NCBI RefSeq assembly: GCF_009730915.1
Contig: NC_052490.1
Location: 31,868,625-31,932,624, forward strand
Source: Dioscorea cayenensis subsp. rotundata
Lineage: Eukaryota; Streptophyta; Magnoliopsida; Dioscoreales; Dioscoreaceae
Direction: 5' to 3'
Length of the DNA stretch: 64,000 nt
Every line of letters begins with the position of its first letter. Within the stretch, counting starts at the first letter, position 1. The notes below the pieces were generated by a model that saw only the letters and a program-made list of their open reading frames with translations, searched no databases and was not told the origin of the DNA. Below, piece by piece: positions 1-12,099 of this stretch. The translations under genes were made by a program, and so were the position numbers.

Positions 1-617
1 TGCAAAATACCTACATTTGGTTGTTAATCCCATGCATAATGCCATAGAAAAAAAATATCATCTTGATGAGGTAGATGAAACTCTATACAAAATGTATAAG
101 ATGCGTTCTGGTTGTACGCCCCATACCCATGCCATAAAAAATCTTTAAATATTAATGCTAGACCCTTCCCTCTGCATAATTTGTCTTTAAATCATGCCCA
201 TAGACAAGAGCATATGCATGTTGTTGGTTTTCACTCACTGTGAACACCATCGTAAAAAAAGAAGAAGAAGAAGAAAGAAAAGAAAATTTTTGAGGACACA
301 TGTACAAAAATGTGAAAATGTGTGAAAATACGAAAGCTCGAGGGTTTAACTGCAAAAAATAATAAATATGGAAAAATATGAAAATATGAAAGTTTGGGGA
401 TTTATTTGCAAATTTTGATAAAATGTGAAAAAAATGAAAATTTAGAGGATTTAAATGAAAAGAAAAGAAAAGAAGAAAAAAAGGATTTTTTAAGCGAAGA
501 TGAGGGTATTTTGGTAATTTCACAAGACCCTCTTAAGTCTTAAGCTTACCGTGATGTCTAATGCATGTCGACTGCTCTCTTTTGGAGGGCCTCTTCATTG
601 CTTCTTAACAGTCACGG
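1..617. other. AT-rich intergenic stretch, no gene seen
   Basis: The stretch is AT-rich with purine-rich runs, including a GAA/AAAG-rich patch near 255-290 and another near 455-490. The open frames are low-complexity, rich in Phe, His and Lys, and show no splice-linked continuation or family resemblance. I see nothing functional here. Confidence 0.6.
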
Positions 618-1300
618 AAGCGGATAGACTATTGAAGATCCTTTTAAAACTCTCTTTGAGCTCATGGACCTGGTTTGAGTCCATTGACTCTCTTTGGAGT
701 GATGACAAATCTCTTTGAGCTCATGGACCCTGTTTGAGGTCATTAACTCTCTTAGGAGTGATAAAAAAATTCCAAAACCCTTTAAAACTCTCTTTGAGCT
801 CATGGACCTTATTTGAGACCATTGACTCTCTTTCGAGTGATGAAAAAATTCCAAAACTCATAAAACTCTCTTTGAGCTCATGGACCTTATTTGAGGCCAT
901 TGACTCTCTTAGAAGTAATGAAAAATTCCAACAAAAAAAAAAACCTTTTAAAACTCTCTTTGAGCTCGTGGACCCGGTTTGAGACCATTGACTCTCTTTG
1001 GAGTGATGACAAATCTCTTTGAGCTCATGGACCCTGTTTGAGGTCATTAACTCTCTTAGGAGTGATAAAAAAAATTCCAAAACCCTTTAAAACTCTCTTT
1101 GAACTCATGGACCCTATTTGAGGCCATTGACTCTCTTTCGAGTGACGAAAATTCCAAAACCGATAAAACTCTCTTTGAGCTCATGGACCTTGTTTGAGGC
1201 CATTGACTCTTTTTCGAGTGATGAAAAATTCCAAAACCCATAAAACTCTTTTTGAGCTCATGGACCCTGTTTGAGGCCATTGATTCTCTTAAGAGTGATG
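618..1300. repeat. Minisatellite with about 80-bp units arranged in a 300-bp higher-order repeat
   Basis: The phrase gagctcatggacc (one copy with gagctcgtggacc, one with gaactcatggacc) recurs near 658, 718, 798, 878, 961, 1021, 1102, 1179 and 1255. Spacings are about 60, 80, 80, 83, then 60, 81, 77, 76. The short-unit-plus-three-long-units pattern occurs twice, so a block of about 300 bp was itself duplicated. Each unit continues with a variant of ccattgactctctttcgagtgatgaa. Frames through the array translate only as repeats, so it is not coding. Confidence 0.85.
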
Positions 1301-1389
1301 AAGAAATTTCAAGATCTTCAAAAGCCAAACATTTTAAAACAAAAAAAAGAGAGGAAAAAAATCAAATCAAAATCAAGGCATTAAAAAAA

Positions 1390-2700
1390 TGATGAATCAA
1401 CAGATGAGCTCAACAACCTCAAGATTACAGTGTTGAAGAGTTCATAAGTTGCAAAAAGTTTCACAAGCTTGAAGGCCGAAGCTTATGAAAAGTCAAATCA
1501 AGTTCCAAATCAAATCAAAGAAAGCAAATTCAACAAATGAACCCAACAACCTCAGAGTTAAAGCGTTGAAGAGTTCACAAGTTGCAAAAAGGCTCACAAG
1601 CCTGAAGGCCGAAGCTTATAAAAAAATCAAATCAGGTTCCAAATCAAATTTAAGATGCAAACTGAAAAGTCCGAGTTCCAAGTTTCAAACAGTCAACAAA
1701 TGAGTTCAACAACCTCAAAGCTAAAGCGTTGAAGTGTTCACAAGTTGCAAGAAAAAGCTCCACAAGCATGATAGCTGAAGCTCATGAAAAGTCAAACCAA
1801 ATTTGTGATTCATCAACATAGGGAATCCACAGCTTCAAATCCAAATCAAAATCTAAGATGCAAAATCAAAGATCCAAGTTTCAAACAAATCAACAAATGA
1901 GCTCAACAACCTCAAGGATAAAGCGTTGGAGAGTTCACAAGTTGTAAAGAGCTTCACAAGCATGAAGGCCAAAGCTTATAAAGAAATCAAATCAAGTTTC
2001 AAATCAAATCCAAGATGCAAAAGTTCAAATGTCCAAGTTTCAAGTTTCAAATAAATCAACAAATGAGCTCGACAACCTCGAGACTACAGCGTTGAAGAGT
2101 TCACAAGTTACAAAAGTTTCACAAGCCCAAAAGCCGAAACTTATGAAAAGTCAAATCAAATTTCAAATCAAATCAAAGTTGCAAATTCCAATATCCAAGT
2201 TCCAAGTTTCAAACAAATCAACAAATAAGCTCAATAACCTTAAAATTAAAGTGTTGAAGAGTTTACAAGTTGCAAAAAGCCTCACAAGCCCGAAGGCCGA
2301 AGCTTATAAAAAAATCAAATCAAGTTTCAAATCAAATCCAAGATGCAAGTTCAAAGTTCAAGATACAAATTTCAAATGAATCAACAAATGAGCTCAACAA
2401 CTTCATGGATAAAGCGTTGGGGAGTTCACAAGTTGCCAAAAGCTTTACAAGCATGAAAGCCGAAGCTTATGAAAAATCAAATCAAGTTCCAAATCAAAAT
2501 CTAAGATGCAAGTTCAAAATCAAAGATCCAAGTTTCGAACAAGTCAACAAATGAGCTCAACAACCTCAAGGATAAAGCGTTGGAGAGTTCACAAGTTGCA
2601 AAAAGTTTCACAAGTTTGAAAGTCGAAGCTTGTGAAAATTCAAATCAAGTTCCAAATCAAGTCAAAGATGCAAATTCAAATATCCAAGACACAACTTCAC
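1390..2700. repeat. Tandem array of about eight 163-bp units
   Basis: Variants of gttcacaagttgcaaaaag start near 1440, 1574, 1736, 1934, 2099, 2260, 2424 and 2587. Most spacings are 161-165, with one short (134) and one long (198). Each unit carries gagctcaacaacctcaag, then gccgaagcttatgaaa and a run of caaatcaa words. Copies differ by many substitutions and small indels, so the array is old. It is unrelated in sequence to the array just before it. The Lys/Ser/Asn-rich frames here result from the repeat. Confidence 0.85.
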
Positions 2701-3589
2701 CAGTTTTTAAGTCATGTTCAAGATGCATATTTCGACCGTTGACGAAGACCAAAAGTCAACAAAAGTCAAAGCGCGATTTTCGGCAAAATAGTCGGAAGGA
2801 GATAAAAGGCTACAATTATTGTTGTGTCAAGATGATTAAATTTCAAATTTCTTGTACTTTTAACGAAGACTATGAATTCATGAATAAAAATTTATTTGTC
2901 AGAATTTGTTTCTTTCTTCACACTTATTTTCTTAATCGGAGGTTCATGTGACAATGTCCAGGGTAATTAACTTCAAAGTTATAAGTATTTTCTTAAATTG
3001 TGACAGTCTTTTGTTTTCATTTAATTTAATAACCATAACCATCCCACTCAATTTTACTAAATTCTTCTTTTTAAGTTATATTGACAAATTATATTAAACT
3101 TATCCAGGAGTATATATAGGAATTATATTATAATTTGATTCTTAAAGAAGAAACAAACTAATTTATTGAAATAAAATATAATTAGAAGGATTTTTTTTTA
3201 TTTTTAAATAAAATGAACAAATTAGGTCAAGGCATGCACAGAGGCAGAATTAACACATAAATTAACGCACACTAGGCAAATTCCCTTACCTCACGTCGGT
3301 TTTAGTTTTTGTAAATGAATAAAATAAATGCTAATAAAACAATACCTAACATGAGAATCATGCATAAAAAAACAAAAAGAAAAAGAAAAAAATTAGAAAA
3401 GAACGGAAAGCTAAAAAGAATTAATTACACAATAATAAATATCACAACCTTTTTTTTTTGCTAATCATTGAAAAAAATCAAAATAAAAAAGAATGAAGTT
3501 AGGATTATAATCACATTTTTAAAAATACATTCAGTTTATAGAGTTTTACTATCTCTCGTTCTATTTTATTTTTTATATTTTTAATGTCT
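2701..3589. other. AT-rich spacer between two tandem arrays
   Basis: A short moderately complex segment (2701-2800, with repeated gtcaac and gtcaaa words) leads into strongly AT-rich DNA. No splice-linked coding frame, RNA gene or clear transposon end is visible. Confidence 0.5.
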
Positions 3590-5290
3590 TTAATTTCTTC
3601 TAATTTGCTTACATATAAACCAAAGCAATGCTCTTTTCAATTATTACTTGCAAATTTGCCTAAAAAAATCATGCTTAAATACTCATAAAAATGTAAACCG
3701 TTGGCATACATATTCCTACAAAACAAATATTTTTCAATCGTTATAATTGCCTTTGAAAGGTTTAATAAAATATTAATATAAAATTAATAAATGCAATTAA
3801 ACCTTTCTATAATTAGTAATGCCATAATTAATGCAAACAAATTTTTAAGTGCAATAATATTTTAAACAAATTATAATTGTTTCTTGAAAGGCTTTCATTG
3901 CAGATTATACATCTACTTTAAATATATGTACTTCTAATTTACTTAAATATAAACCAAAACAAATGTTTCTTTTCAATTATTAATTGCAAATTGGCCTAAA
4001 AATATCATGCTTAAACAACGCATAATAATGTAAATCGTTGGCATACATATTTCTATAAAACAAATATTTTTCAATCATTATAATTGTCTTTGAAAGTTTT
4101 AATGAATATTACTACAAAATTAATAATAATGTAAACCGTTGGAATACATAATTAATCTAAAAAAATATTAAAGTGCAATAATATTTTTAAAAAATTAGAA
4201 TTGTTCTTTGAAATGCTCTTACAGTAGATTATACATCTACTTTAAATATATGTATTTCTAATTTACTTACATATAAACTAAAGCAAATGCTTCTTTTCAA
4301 TTATTTCTTGCAAATTGGCCAAAAAAATCATGCTAAAATAACTCATAATAATGTAATCAGTTGAAATACATATTTCTACAAAACAATTATTTATCAATTA
4401 TTATAATTGCCTTTGAAAGATTTGATGAAATATTAATGCAAAATTAATGAATGCAATTAAACCTTTCCTATTAGTAATGCCATAACTAATGCAAACAAAT
4501 ATTTAAGTGCAATAATATTTTATAAAAAAATTATAGTTGTTCCTTGAAATGCTTTCAAAGCAGATTATACATCTACTTTAAACATATGTATTTTTAATTT
4601 GCTTAAATATAAACCAATACAAATGCTTCTTTTCAATTATTACTTGCAAATTGGCCTAAAAATATCATGCTTAATAGCTCATAATAATGTAAACCGTTGT
4701 CAGTTGGCATACATATTTCTACAAAACAAATATTTTTCAATCATTATAATTGGCTTTGAAATGTTTAATGAAATATTAATACAAAATTAATGAATGTAAT
4801 TAAACCTTTATATTAGTAATGCCATAATTAATGCAAACAAATATTTAAATGCAATAATATTTAAAACAAAATTATAATTGTTCCTTGAAATGCTTTCAAA
4901 GCATATTATACATCTACGTTAAATATATGTATTTTTTAATTTACTTAAATATAAACCAAAGCAAATGCTTCTTTTCCCTTATTAATTGCAAATTGGCCTA
5001 AAAATATCATGCTTAAATAACTCATAATGATGTAAATTGTTGGCATACATAAATTTACAAAAACAAATATTTTTCAATCATTATAATTACCTTTGAAAGG
5101 TTTAATGAAATATTAATACAAAATTAATAAATGCAATTAAACCTTTCAATTAGTAATGCCATAATTAATGCAAAAAAATATTTAAGTGTAATAATATTTA
5201 AAAAATATTTATAATTATTCATTAAAATGCTCTCAGGCAAGATTATACATCTAATTTAAATATATATATATATAGATATGCTCTCATTTT
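3590..5290. repeat. AT-rich satellite-like array, about five 340-bp units
   Basis: The word acatctactttaaatatatg (with variants) recurs near 3909, 4228, 4570, 4909 and 5249, spaced about 319, 342, 339 and 340. A second landmark, ataaaccaaagcaaatgctt, recurs near 3610, 3947, 4272, 4610 and 4952. Units also share ggcatacatatttctacaaaa and taatgccataattaatgcaa. The last unit is cut off near 5290, about 300 bp before the RRP41 start codon. The unit length suits a dispersed satellite or tandem repeats from inside a transposon. Confidence 0.85.
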
Positions 5291-5598
5291 ACATAAACTA
5301 AAGTCTGAATCCTCCTCTTTGATATGGACACTACCCAAGTGCCAATATATCAAACAGTCATTGGCGAAGAAACACGGGTCAATTCATAGAAATTTTATCC
5401 TTTTTCCAAAAAAAAAATAATAATAAATAAATAAATAAGAAACTTAGTGTTTTATTATTTTATCTTCCGAAATGCGAAGAAATTGGGCCTCTAGTGTTGG
5501 CCCATTTGGCCAATTGTTTGGGGCAAGGCCCAATTTTCAAAAACAAAACCCCACCGAAAACCCTCGTGATCCCGATCACCGGCGACAGCGAGGCCGCC

Positions 5599-7476
5599 AT
5601 GGAGTTCGTCAACCCCCTCACCGGATTCCGTCTCGACGGCCGTCGCCCCAACGAGGTACTCCCCCACCTTCTCTTCGTCCTCTCCCTCGCTCTCTATGCT
5701 TCTATAGCCCCCAATCTAACTTTCCTTTTTGCTCCCAGATGCGGCATATCCGTGGAGAGGTCGGTGTCGTTGCCAACGCCGATGGGTGAGTATATCTATC
5801 CATACTTGGGGTTTCTTTGTCTGATTGGATGTGCGGAAGGGAAGGATTGATTTTGTTTTTGGTTTTAATGGCAGCTCCGCGATGTTCGAAATGGGAAACA
5901 CCAAGGTCATCGCTGCTGTCTACGGCCCCAGAGAGGTTTGAATGTGGCTCTTAATCTCTATCTATTTATGTGCTCATAAGCATTTGCATGTTGAATTCTT
6001 AGTTAAAGTAATTGCCTTTTTGGTTGATTAATTTTTTTCTTTTTTTTTTTGGTGTGATTTTTGTGTTTGTTTAGGTCCAGAATAAGAGCCAACAGTTAAA
6101 CAACCAGGCTCTGGTAATTGTTTTCTTTTTTTTTCCATCAATTTGTTGTCTAGACCCTGTCATTGTTTGATGTTTTATATGAAAGGTTGTGTCTTCAGGT
6201 GAGATGTGAGTATAGCATGGCTAATTTCAGCACTGGTGATCGAACAAGAAGACCCAAGGGTGACAGGTTGATCATATTTTGTATTTCTTGTCCCAAAGAT
6301 TTCATCTTTATCTTTATTTTGTTGTGAAAAAGTTTAGTGTGAATTAATGATTGGTTTCTTGTGATTTTGAGCCTAAGTATGGACCGGTATGGTTGTGTTT
6401 TAAAATGTTATGAACATGAGTGTTTATCTGTTGTTTATGACAGGCGATCTACTGAAATATCTTTAGTTATTCGCCAATCGTTGGAGGCATCTATACTCAC
6501 ACACTTAATGCCTCGTTCCCAGGTGAATCCTTAAATACAAGTACTTATCCTAGTTGAATCATCTGTTTTTATGAGTTCTCTTCATTGTTGTGCAGATTGA
6601 TATATTTGTCCAAGTTCTTCAGGCTGATGGAGGTATGCATAGTGCTTTAATCAGTATGTTGTTATCAATAATCTTCGGCTCTGTGTTCTGTTTGTCTTTT
6701 TTAATCATATTCTTATGTGCATCCATTTCTTTGTACCTTTTGGGTTCTATGTTCAACCTTTATTTCCATGTATTCTCTGATTGATGTTCGCCAAAATCAT
6801 CAGGGACCAGATCAGCATGCATCAATGCTGCAACAATAGCGCTAGCTGATGCTGGAATTCCAATGCGTGATCTTGTCACTTCATGCAGCGCTGGATATTT
6901 ATGTACCACTCCATTGCTTGGTATATTCCATTTCTACCATTGACTTCTTTGTGATTTTTTACTTGCCGCTTGCAACTCACATGCTTGAGGACTGAATGGG
7001 CAGACCTAAACTATGTAGAAGATAGTGCTGGAGGTCCAGATGTAACTGTAGGTATACTTGCAAAGACGGAAAAAGTGACACTTCTTCAGGTGCATAATTA
7101 AGGAATAGTCAATTTTGCTTTCCATGATGCCTTAATCTGATTTCATACATGATAAGAATGCCGCATTTTTTCTTCCTATCGTTAGTGATATTGCATTATA
7201 AAGTTAAATTTACTGATAGTCAATGTTTTGGAGCTTCAGATGGATGCTAAATTACCTATGGATATTTTTGAAAATGTCATGCAACTTGCAGTAGAAGGGT
7301 GCAAAGCAGTTGCCCAATACATCCGTGAAGTAAGAGAATTCATCTCGAATTTTCCTTTTCTTCTGCTGCAATCTGTGTCAGCAATCTTTCCTCTTGTTCC
7401 CTCATTGGTTTTAATTATTCGTCTATAGGTTCTCTTGGAGAATACAAAACAGCTAGAGAGTCGACGGGGCATGTAG
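5599..7476 (+). CDS. RRP41: Exosome complex component RRP41 (RNase PH-family subunit)
   Basis: This is a core-ring subunit of the RNA exosome, which trims and degrades RNA 3'->5' in nucleus and cytoplasm. Plant RRP41 is reported to keep phosphorolytic activity that yeast and human rings have lost (family knowledge). I read eleven exons: 5599-5655, 5739-5785, 5875-5935, 6075-6113, 6199-6266, 6444-6522, 6596-6632, 6804-6920, 7004-7089, 7240-7329 and 7429-7476. They sum to 729 nt, or 242 aa, the usual length. The protein opens [19 protein letters not shown] and carries the RNase PH landmarks [32 protein letters not shown] and DLVTSCSAG. All junctions are GT-AG. The GC-rich first exon contrasts with AT-rich introns. 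It converges on the epimerase gene, about 700 bp apart. No truncation is seen. Confidence 0.96.
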
Positions 7477-8176
7477 GGAATAAGGTATAGTTTTAAGTTA
7501 AACTTGCCAAAATGTTTTCTTTTCTTTTTCTTTTTCGTTTGCTGAATGTATTAAAGTTTGTATCAGAGCTGAAAATTTTGCCATGCGAAATCAAATATGG
7601 CAATTAACTATGTGTGGCATGAACTCACATGCATGGAGTATTCCGGCTGGTTAATTTTGAGACACAGAATGCCACAGAGATGTACATGATCTCGAAGAGG
7701 TTCCTTGAATGTCTTTTGCCAGGCACCAAGAGCATATCAAAACTTTGCATTTACCTCTTCTTCCACTTTATTTAACTCATTGTAATGTCAAACGATTTTC
7801 TTCAAATGGACTTGATTTTTGGGTGTAACTTTTTGAGGGAGTAAATGAGGATTTAATGTACTCAGGAGGTTGGTTCTGTATTGGCACAAGTTATGAAATT
7901 TATGATTGATCTAGAAATTAGATGTGTGAAAAGCATATATGCAGAAACTCTGTCAAATTTTTATACAAGTTTCACTCAAAAGTGTAATATTAAACCAAAC
8001 TTCATCCTGAACACATCCAGAGTTCTATTGTCAAGACTCATACATTGAACAAGTAGTTAAAAGTACCACATTGTATTCCAAGGAATAAGGGATGATGATT
8101 CCTTCATGCTATAAAAATAAGAGCATCTTATTATTTGAAATCATCAGCACAGCTTCAAATGCCTCGGAAGTGATCA
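7477..8176. other. Convergent 3' regions of RRP41 and the epimerase gene
   Basis: This 700-bp gap lies between two converging stop codons and should hold both 3' UTRs and polyadenylation signals. I see no further gene, RNA or repeat. Confidence 0.6.
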
Positions 8177-10073
8177 TCAAGATCGAAAGTGATCAAGATC
8201 ATCACTACAATAGCTAGAAGGTACGACAGAGAGCTCGAGTCTACCAGTCCATTCCTCGCCGGGCTTCAAGGTGATCTGCCTCTCAATTGCTGCGCCATCC
8301 ACACACAGCATCTGTTTGTACTCCTCGTCCCCTAAATCGGTCATTGATTTTGATTTCTTTTCCCATGGATTCCATACTACTGCTCAAACAATAAATTCAT
8401 TCAAATGTTTCACTAACCTCTAGCATTGTTTGTTCGGAAAATTCTCCAAATTGTTTAATAATGTTTTTCCAAGCAGAACAAGTTGAACAATTACTGCAGT
8501 ATTTCAGTTAACATGAAAGAGCATCTTACCAACATCTGGCAGACCTTCCTTCTTTATGACGAAAGTCCTTTTCTTTTCATGGTCAATAACAGCTATTATA
8601 TTTGGAGAGCCGAGATAAATTCGGTCAACCTATAAATTTCTGAAGCATAAGTACAAAGTAACATAACTGAATGCTTATTGTTTCACCTAAGGACAATGTA
8701 CCTCGGACTCGAAAGTTATGGCATCTCCCTGTTCGGTAAAACGTTCTCGTTGGCAGAGATTATCCAGATAATCAAGTGTCTCCAAACCTTCAATCCTTAC
8801 TTCACTGTTGAGATCAAAACAAGTTAACACAGATAACAAACTCGGTATATATTTGCATCAAGTTGTGAAAAAGACTTGCCTAAAGAATACAAAGGTTTGT
8901 CAAAATTACCTGATGTCAGAAACAGATAAATAAGTGTGGTAAGCAAATGAGAAGTTAAACGGCTTCGCATCGATGTTTCTAATACGTGATATCATCGCAA
9001 GATCCCCATTCATCCCGAGAGATACCCTGAGCCGAAACTCAAAACTGCAATCCCATGTCATCCTTTTTAATTAGTAGAAAATCTTTGTGAAGCACATCAT
9101 TTGGTACGCTGGTTGTTGTTGAAATGTTTGTATAAAGAGAGCTATAAAATAAAACAATGCAAGCTTTGTATGGATGATGACATCCTACCAGTGTGGCCAG
9201 CACTTGAGATCCTCTTCGGCCGGACTAAGCAGTAGGTCGACAAAAACTTTGCCGTCACTATCACTAGGATGCAAAGGTGGTGGATCATTATCGATGCTCC
9301 ACATCTTGTTTCTTGCAAACCCATGTTGCTCAAGTGATCCACAGTTTCCAAACTTCAACAGTTGAAAAAAAAAATGTGTAATGAGAAATAAATACAGAAG
9401 AAAATCAAAGATGAGTATAATTATTAAGCGATCGACAACACCTGTGGAAAACAGATAGGAATTCCTCCCCTCATCGCCTTTGGAGGTTTAAAAATCGCCT
9501 GTAGTTAAATGTAAATGACCGGCATGCTCAAAAAATAACAATTGAAAAACAGAACTCTAAATAAGGTAAGAGAATTTCACATGGACAAATACTTCATGTA
9601 GTGCATCAATAATACATAATTCAAGTGATCATGAAGTTACAGTCATTAACAAACTGAGAACGAGGACTCTTATCACCGATAATCATCAAATATATTCTCA
9701 TCATTCACGAATACAAAGGCATGGGAAATGAATATAGACAGACCTTGCTGCTAGTGAAGAGCAGTTCTTCGCCTCGATCATTCCTCCATGATATTACTTG
9801 TCCACCATGAAGACTAACCTGTATTTCTGACAGAAAAAATTATCAAAACAAACCAAGAAAACATATAAATATATATATATAAATATATATATAAATATAC
9901 TTGCAAACAATTCAAGCAAAAGTTAACAACTAGTAAGAACCAGAGCTATACAAAAATCTCACCCGAGCCGAAGCTCCTCGAGGAGATCGAAGTACAACTT
10001 GGCTTATCCCATTCCAATCCTTAACAACTTCAAACTCAGATTTCTGGTCCCAAATACCTGCTGAATGACCCAT
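8177..10073 (-). CDS. Putative glucose-6-phosphate 1-epimerase (aldose 1-epimerase superfamily)
   Basis: The enzyme is expected to interconvert alpha- and beta-glucose 6-phosphate in the cytosol. Eight exons on the minus strand: 10073-9963, 9818-9744, 9498-9442, 9352-9189, 9044-8910, 8804-8702, 8629-8530 and 8379-8177. They total 948 nt, or 315 aa, normal for the plant family. The start MGHSAGIWDQKSEFEVVKDW matches the family N-terminus. Landmarks are VVLRSPRGASARVSLHGGQV, the MRGGIPICFPQFGNCGS segment, EQHGFARN and FSFAYHTYLSVSDISEVRIE (its His is the likely catalytic base, by family analogy). VVWNPWEKKS, CVDGAAIE and KPGEEWTG follow near the end. All junctions are GT-AG. Substrate is inferred from family only. 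The Arabidopsis relatives I recall include At3g61610, which lies next to RRP41 there too. Confidence 0.94.
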
Positions 10074-11181
10074 CTCAACAAAACACAAAGCTCTCAAACC
10101 ACAATCTACAATGCTTATCTTTTCCCCTAATTCCGGAAAGTAAAAAAAATACCGAAAACCCACTAAGAACAAGTGTTTATTAACAAAACACAGATGGGAA
10201 TCTGAAACCTTTCTTGTGATTGAGCAAGTGTATATCCCGTGAACCAACTGTTAAAAAAACCACATCTAGCTACCAATCCAACAAACACTATGAAACTAAT
10301 AGCATTCAATAAAAAGACATGCCAAGGAGTTTCATCTCACGCCTAATTGCTTAAAAAGTAAGACGCTCACAGGTTAAAATGATCTCTGAATCGGACTAGA
10401 GCTCAAAGGAATTGCAGAAAAAATAAAAAAACCAAAGCCTTGAAGGCCTTTCTCCTAAAAGAAACTGAAAATGTGCTAAAAGTTCCAACTTTTTTCTCAC
10501 CAACTATCACAAATCTGTGAAAAAGAGTATATCTAAAAAAAGCAAAGATGGAAATTTCATCCCATCCATGAAAACGAGGAATCAGAAAAAAGTAAAATCT
10601 TTGAGCGGATAAGCACGAGCACTAGCACTAGTAAATCCAACCAAAAATTATCAGCCAAGAACACTGACAGAACTCACAAATTCACTGCCCATTTGTAAGT
10701 AAATATCTAATTAATAGACAAGATCCAAAAGGGAGAGATTATCAAACATAGATAAGGATGACCTCCACTAACGAAAAAAAATAAGATTATAAAAAAGAAA
10801 AAACTGGAAAAAGCTCAAAACTTCCACTGGATTCCAGCATTACAAATCTAGAAACCAAACCGAAAGGGGGAAAGAGCTCAAATCTTGACCCAGGCTCATC
10901 ATCACCAAACTCCCTAAAACCTCAAAAGGACTCCGTTTTCTCCGAAAATCTACAAAAAAAACACGTCAGTGGTGACTGGATAGGCGGCTGGGATTAGAGG
11001 AAAAGGTCTCAAATTTAGAAGAAAAAAAAAATGACGAAATTTGTGGAGACGACTAGCAGGTGAGCAGATCCCCGGGGTTTGTGGTAAAAATTTCTCCTAA
11101 ACTTTTTCAGTAAGTGTGCTTTCTTTTGGAGATGCGTGAGCTTTGAGACATCCAACCAACGGTCAAAATTCAAAAGCTGAG

Positions 11182-11211
11182 CATCTCTCTCTCTCTCTCT
11201 CTCTCTCTCTT
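11182..11211. repeat. (CT)n microsatellite
   Basis: A run of about 15 CT dinucleotides upstream of the epimerase gene. On that gene's strand it reads (GA)n. Confidence 0.85.
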
Positions 11212-11620
11212 TGGATAGCATGTGGTGAACCGAGGATGAGACTAATAAGAAGCCATCAAAACTCCTCCTTTTCACTTTGATTCCTCAAAAGATTAAAACT
11301 TTGACCAAGTTTATCTCAAATTAAAGGCAACGCATGTGAGTTTTCACAGCTTCCATGCAACTGTGAGAAGGGTCCATATAGGTGGCGGGAGAAAAGCCAG
11401 AGAAAAATATATATATAATAAAAGTTAGAAGGGAAAAAGGGAAATTTTACTTGAGATTGCAGTAAAAGCAGCAAACTTTTCTATGGCCAATATGCCGAGA
11501 TTTAATATATGGTTTTGATTGTTGTTTCCGTGCATGAGTGAACATAGTAGAGTACTCGGTAAAAGAAATTTTTTTTAAATAAATAAATCAAATAATGGAT
11601 GAACGTCCATGCAAGTTGCA

Positions 11621-11645
11621 AGAGAGAGAGAGAGAGAGAGAGAGA
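11621..11645. repeat. (GA)n microsatellite
   Basis: A run of about 12 GA dinucleotides, followed by a short GC-richer segment (11646-11730) in otherwise AT-rich DNA. Confidence 0.85.
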
Positions 11646-12099
11646 AGGGGAGCAAGGGAGAGCGTGGGAGGACGGAGCGCATGGCTCCTTGTCTCTACTT
11701 CAGGTGACCGTTGAGGAGCACCGGAGTGACAGGGACCCACTTTTTAGTTTTTTTTTTTCTCATCTTTTATTATATTTATTCTTGGGGTATTATTTGCATA
11801 TGAACCCCTTTTCAAAATTAAAATTATATTATATTACAAAAGTACTCATTCATCCGCTCCAAAATAAACGTCTTATGCTTTGTGTTAATTGATACATGTT
11901 TGTGTTAATTGATACATGATTGACTATGCTGATTTCTAGGATCTAAATTGCCTGATAGAAGCAATCATATTGTTTTTTTTTGGCTTGCTAATTTCTAGGA
12001 TCAATTTCATATCATTCCTTTTATATACATATTTCAAAGCTTATATAATGACTTTGTATTATTTCAAATATATACAATAACAAATACTTTCTTTCTCTC

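Larger units (their letters stand above)
10074..12099. other. Upstream region of the epimerase gene
   Basis: The 5' leader and promoter of the minus-strand epimerase gene should lie here, probably within 10074-11000, though I cannot place the transcription start. Two pyrimidine/purine microsatellites occur (listed separately). A 20-bp tandem duplication lies at 11879-11918, and a related word (gctgatttctaggatc / gctaatttctaggatc) is repeated about 56 bp apart near 11929 and 11985. No coding exon was recognised. Confidence 0.5.

Noticed and set aside
612-1328. Repeated HELKESFKG-like peptides on the minus strand
   Set aside because: Products of the 80-bp minisatellite, not a repeat protein. 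The frame changes between units.
1485-2951. Chain of Lys/Ser/Asn-rich open frames on the plus strand
   Set aside because: They follow the 163-bp tandem units in shifting frames and repeat the same peptide words. No splice sites or family match support a protein.
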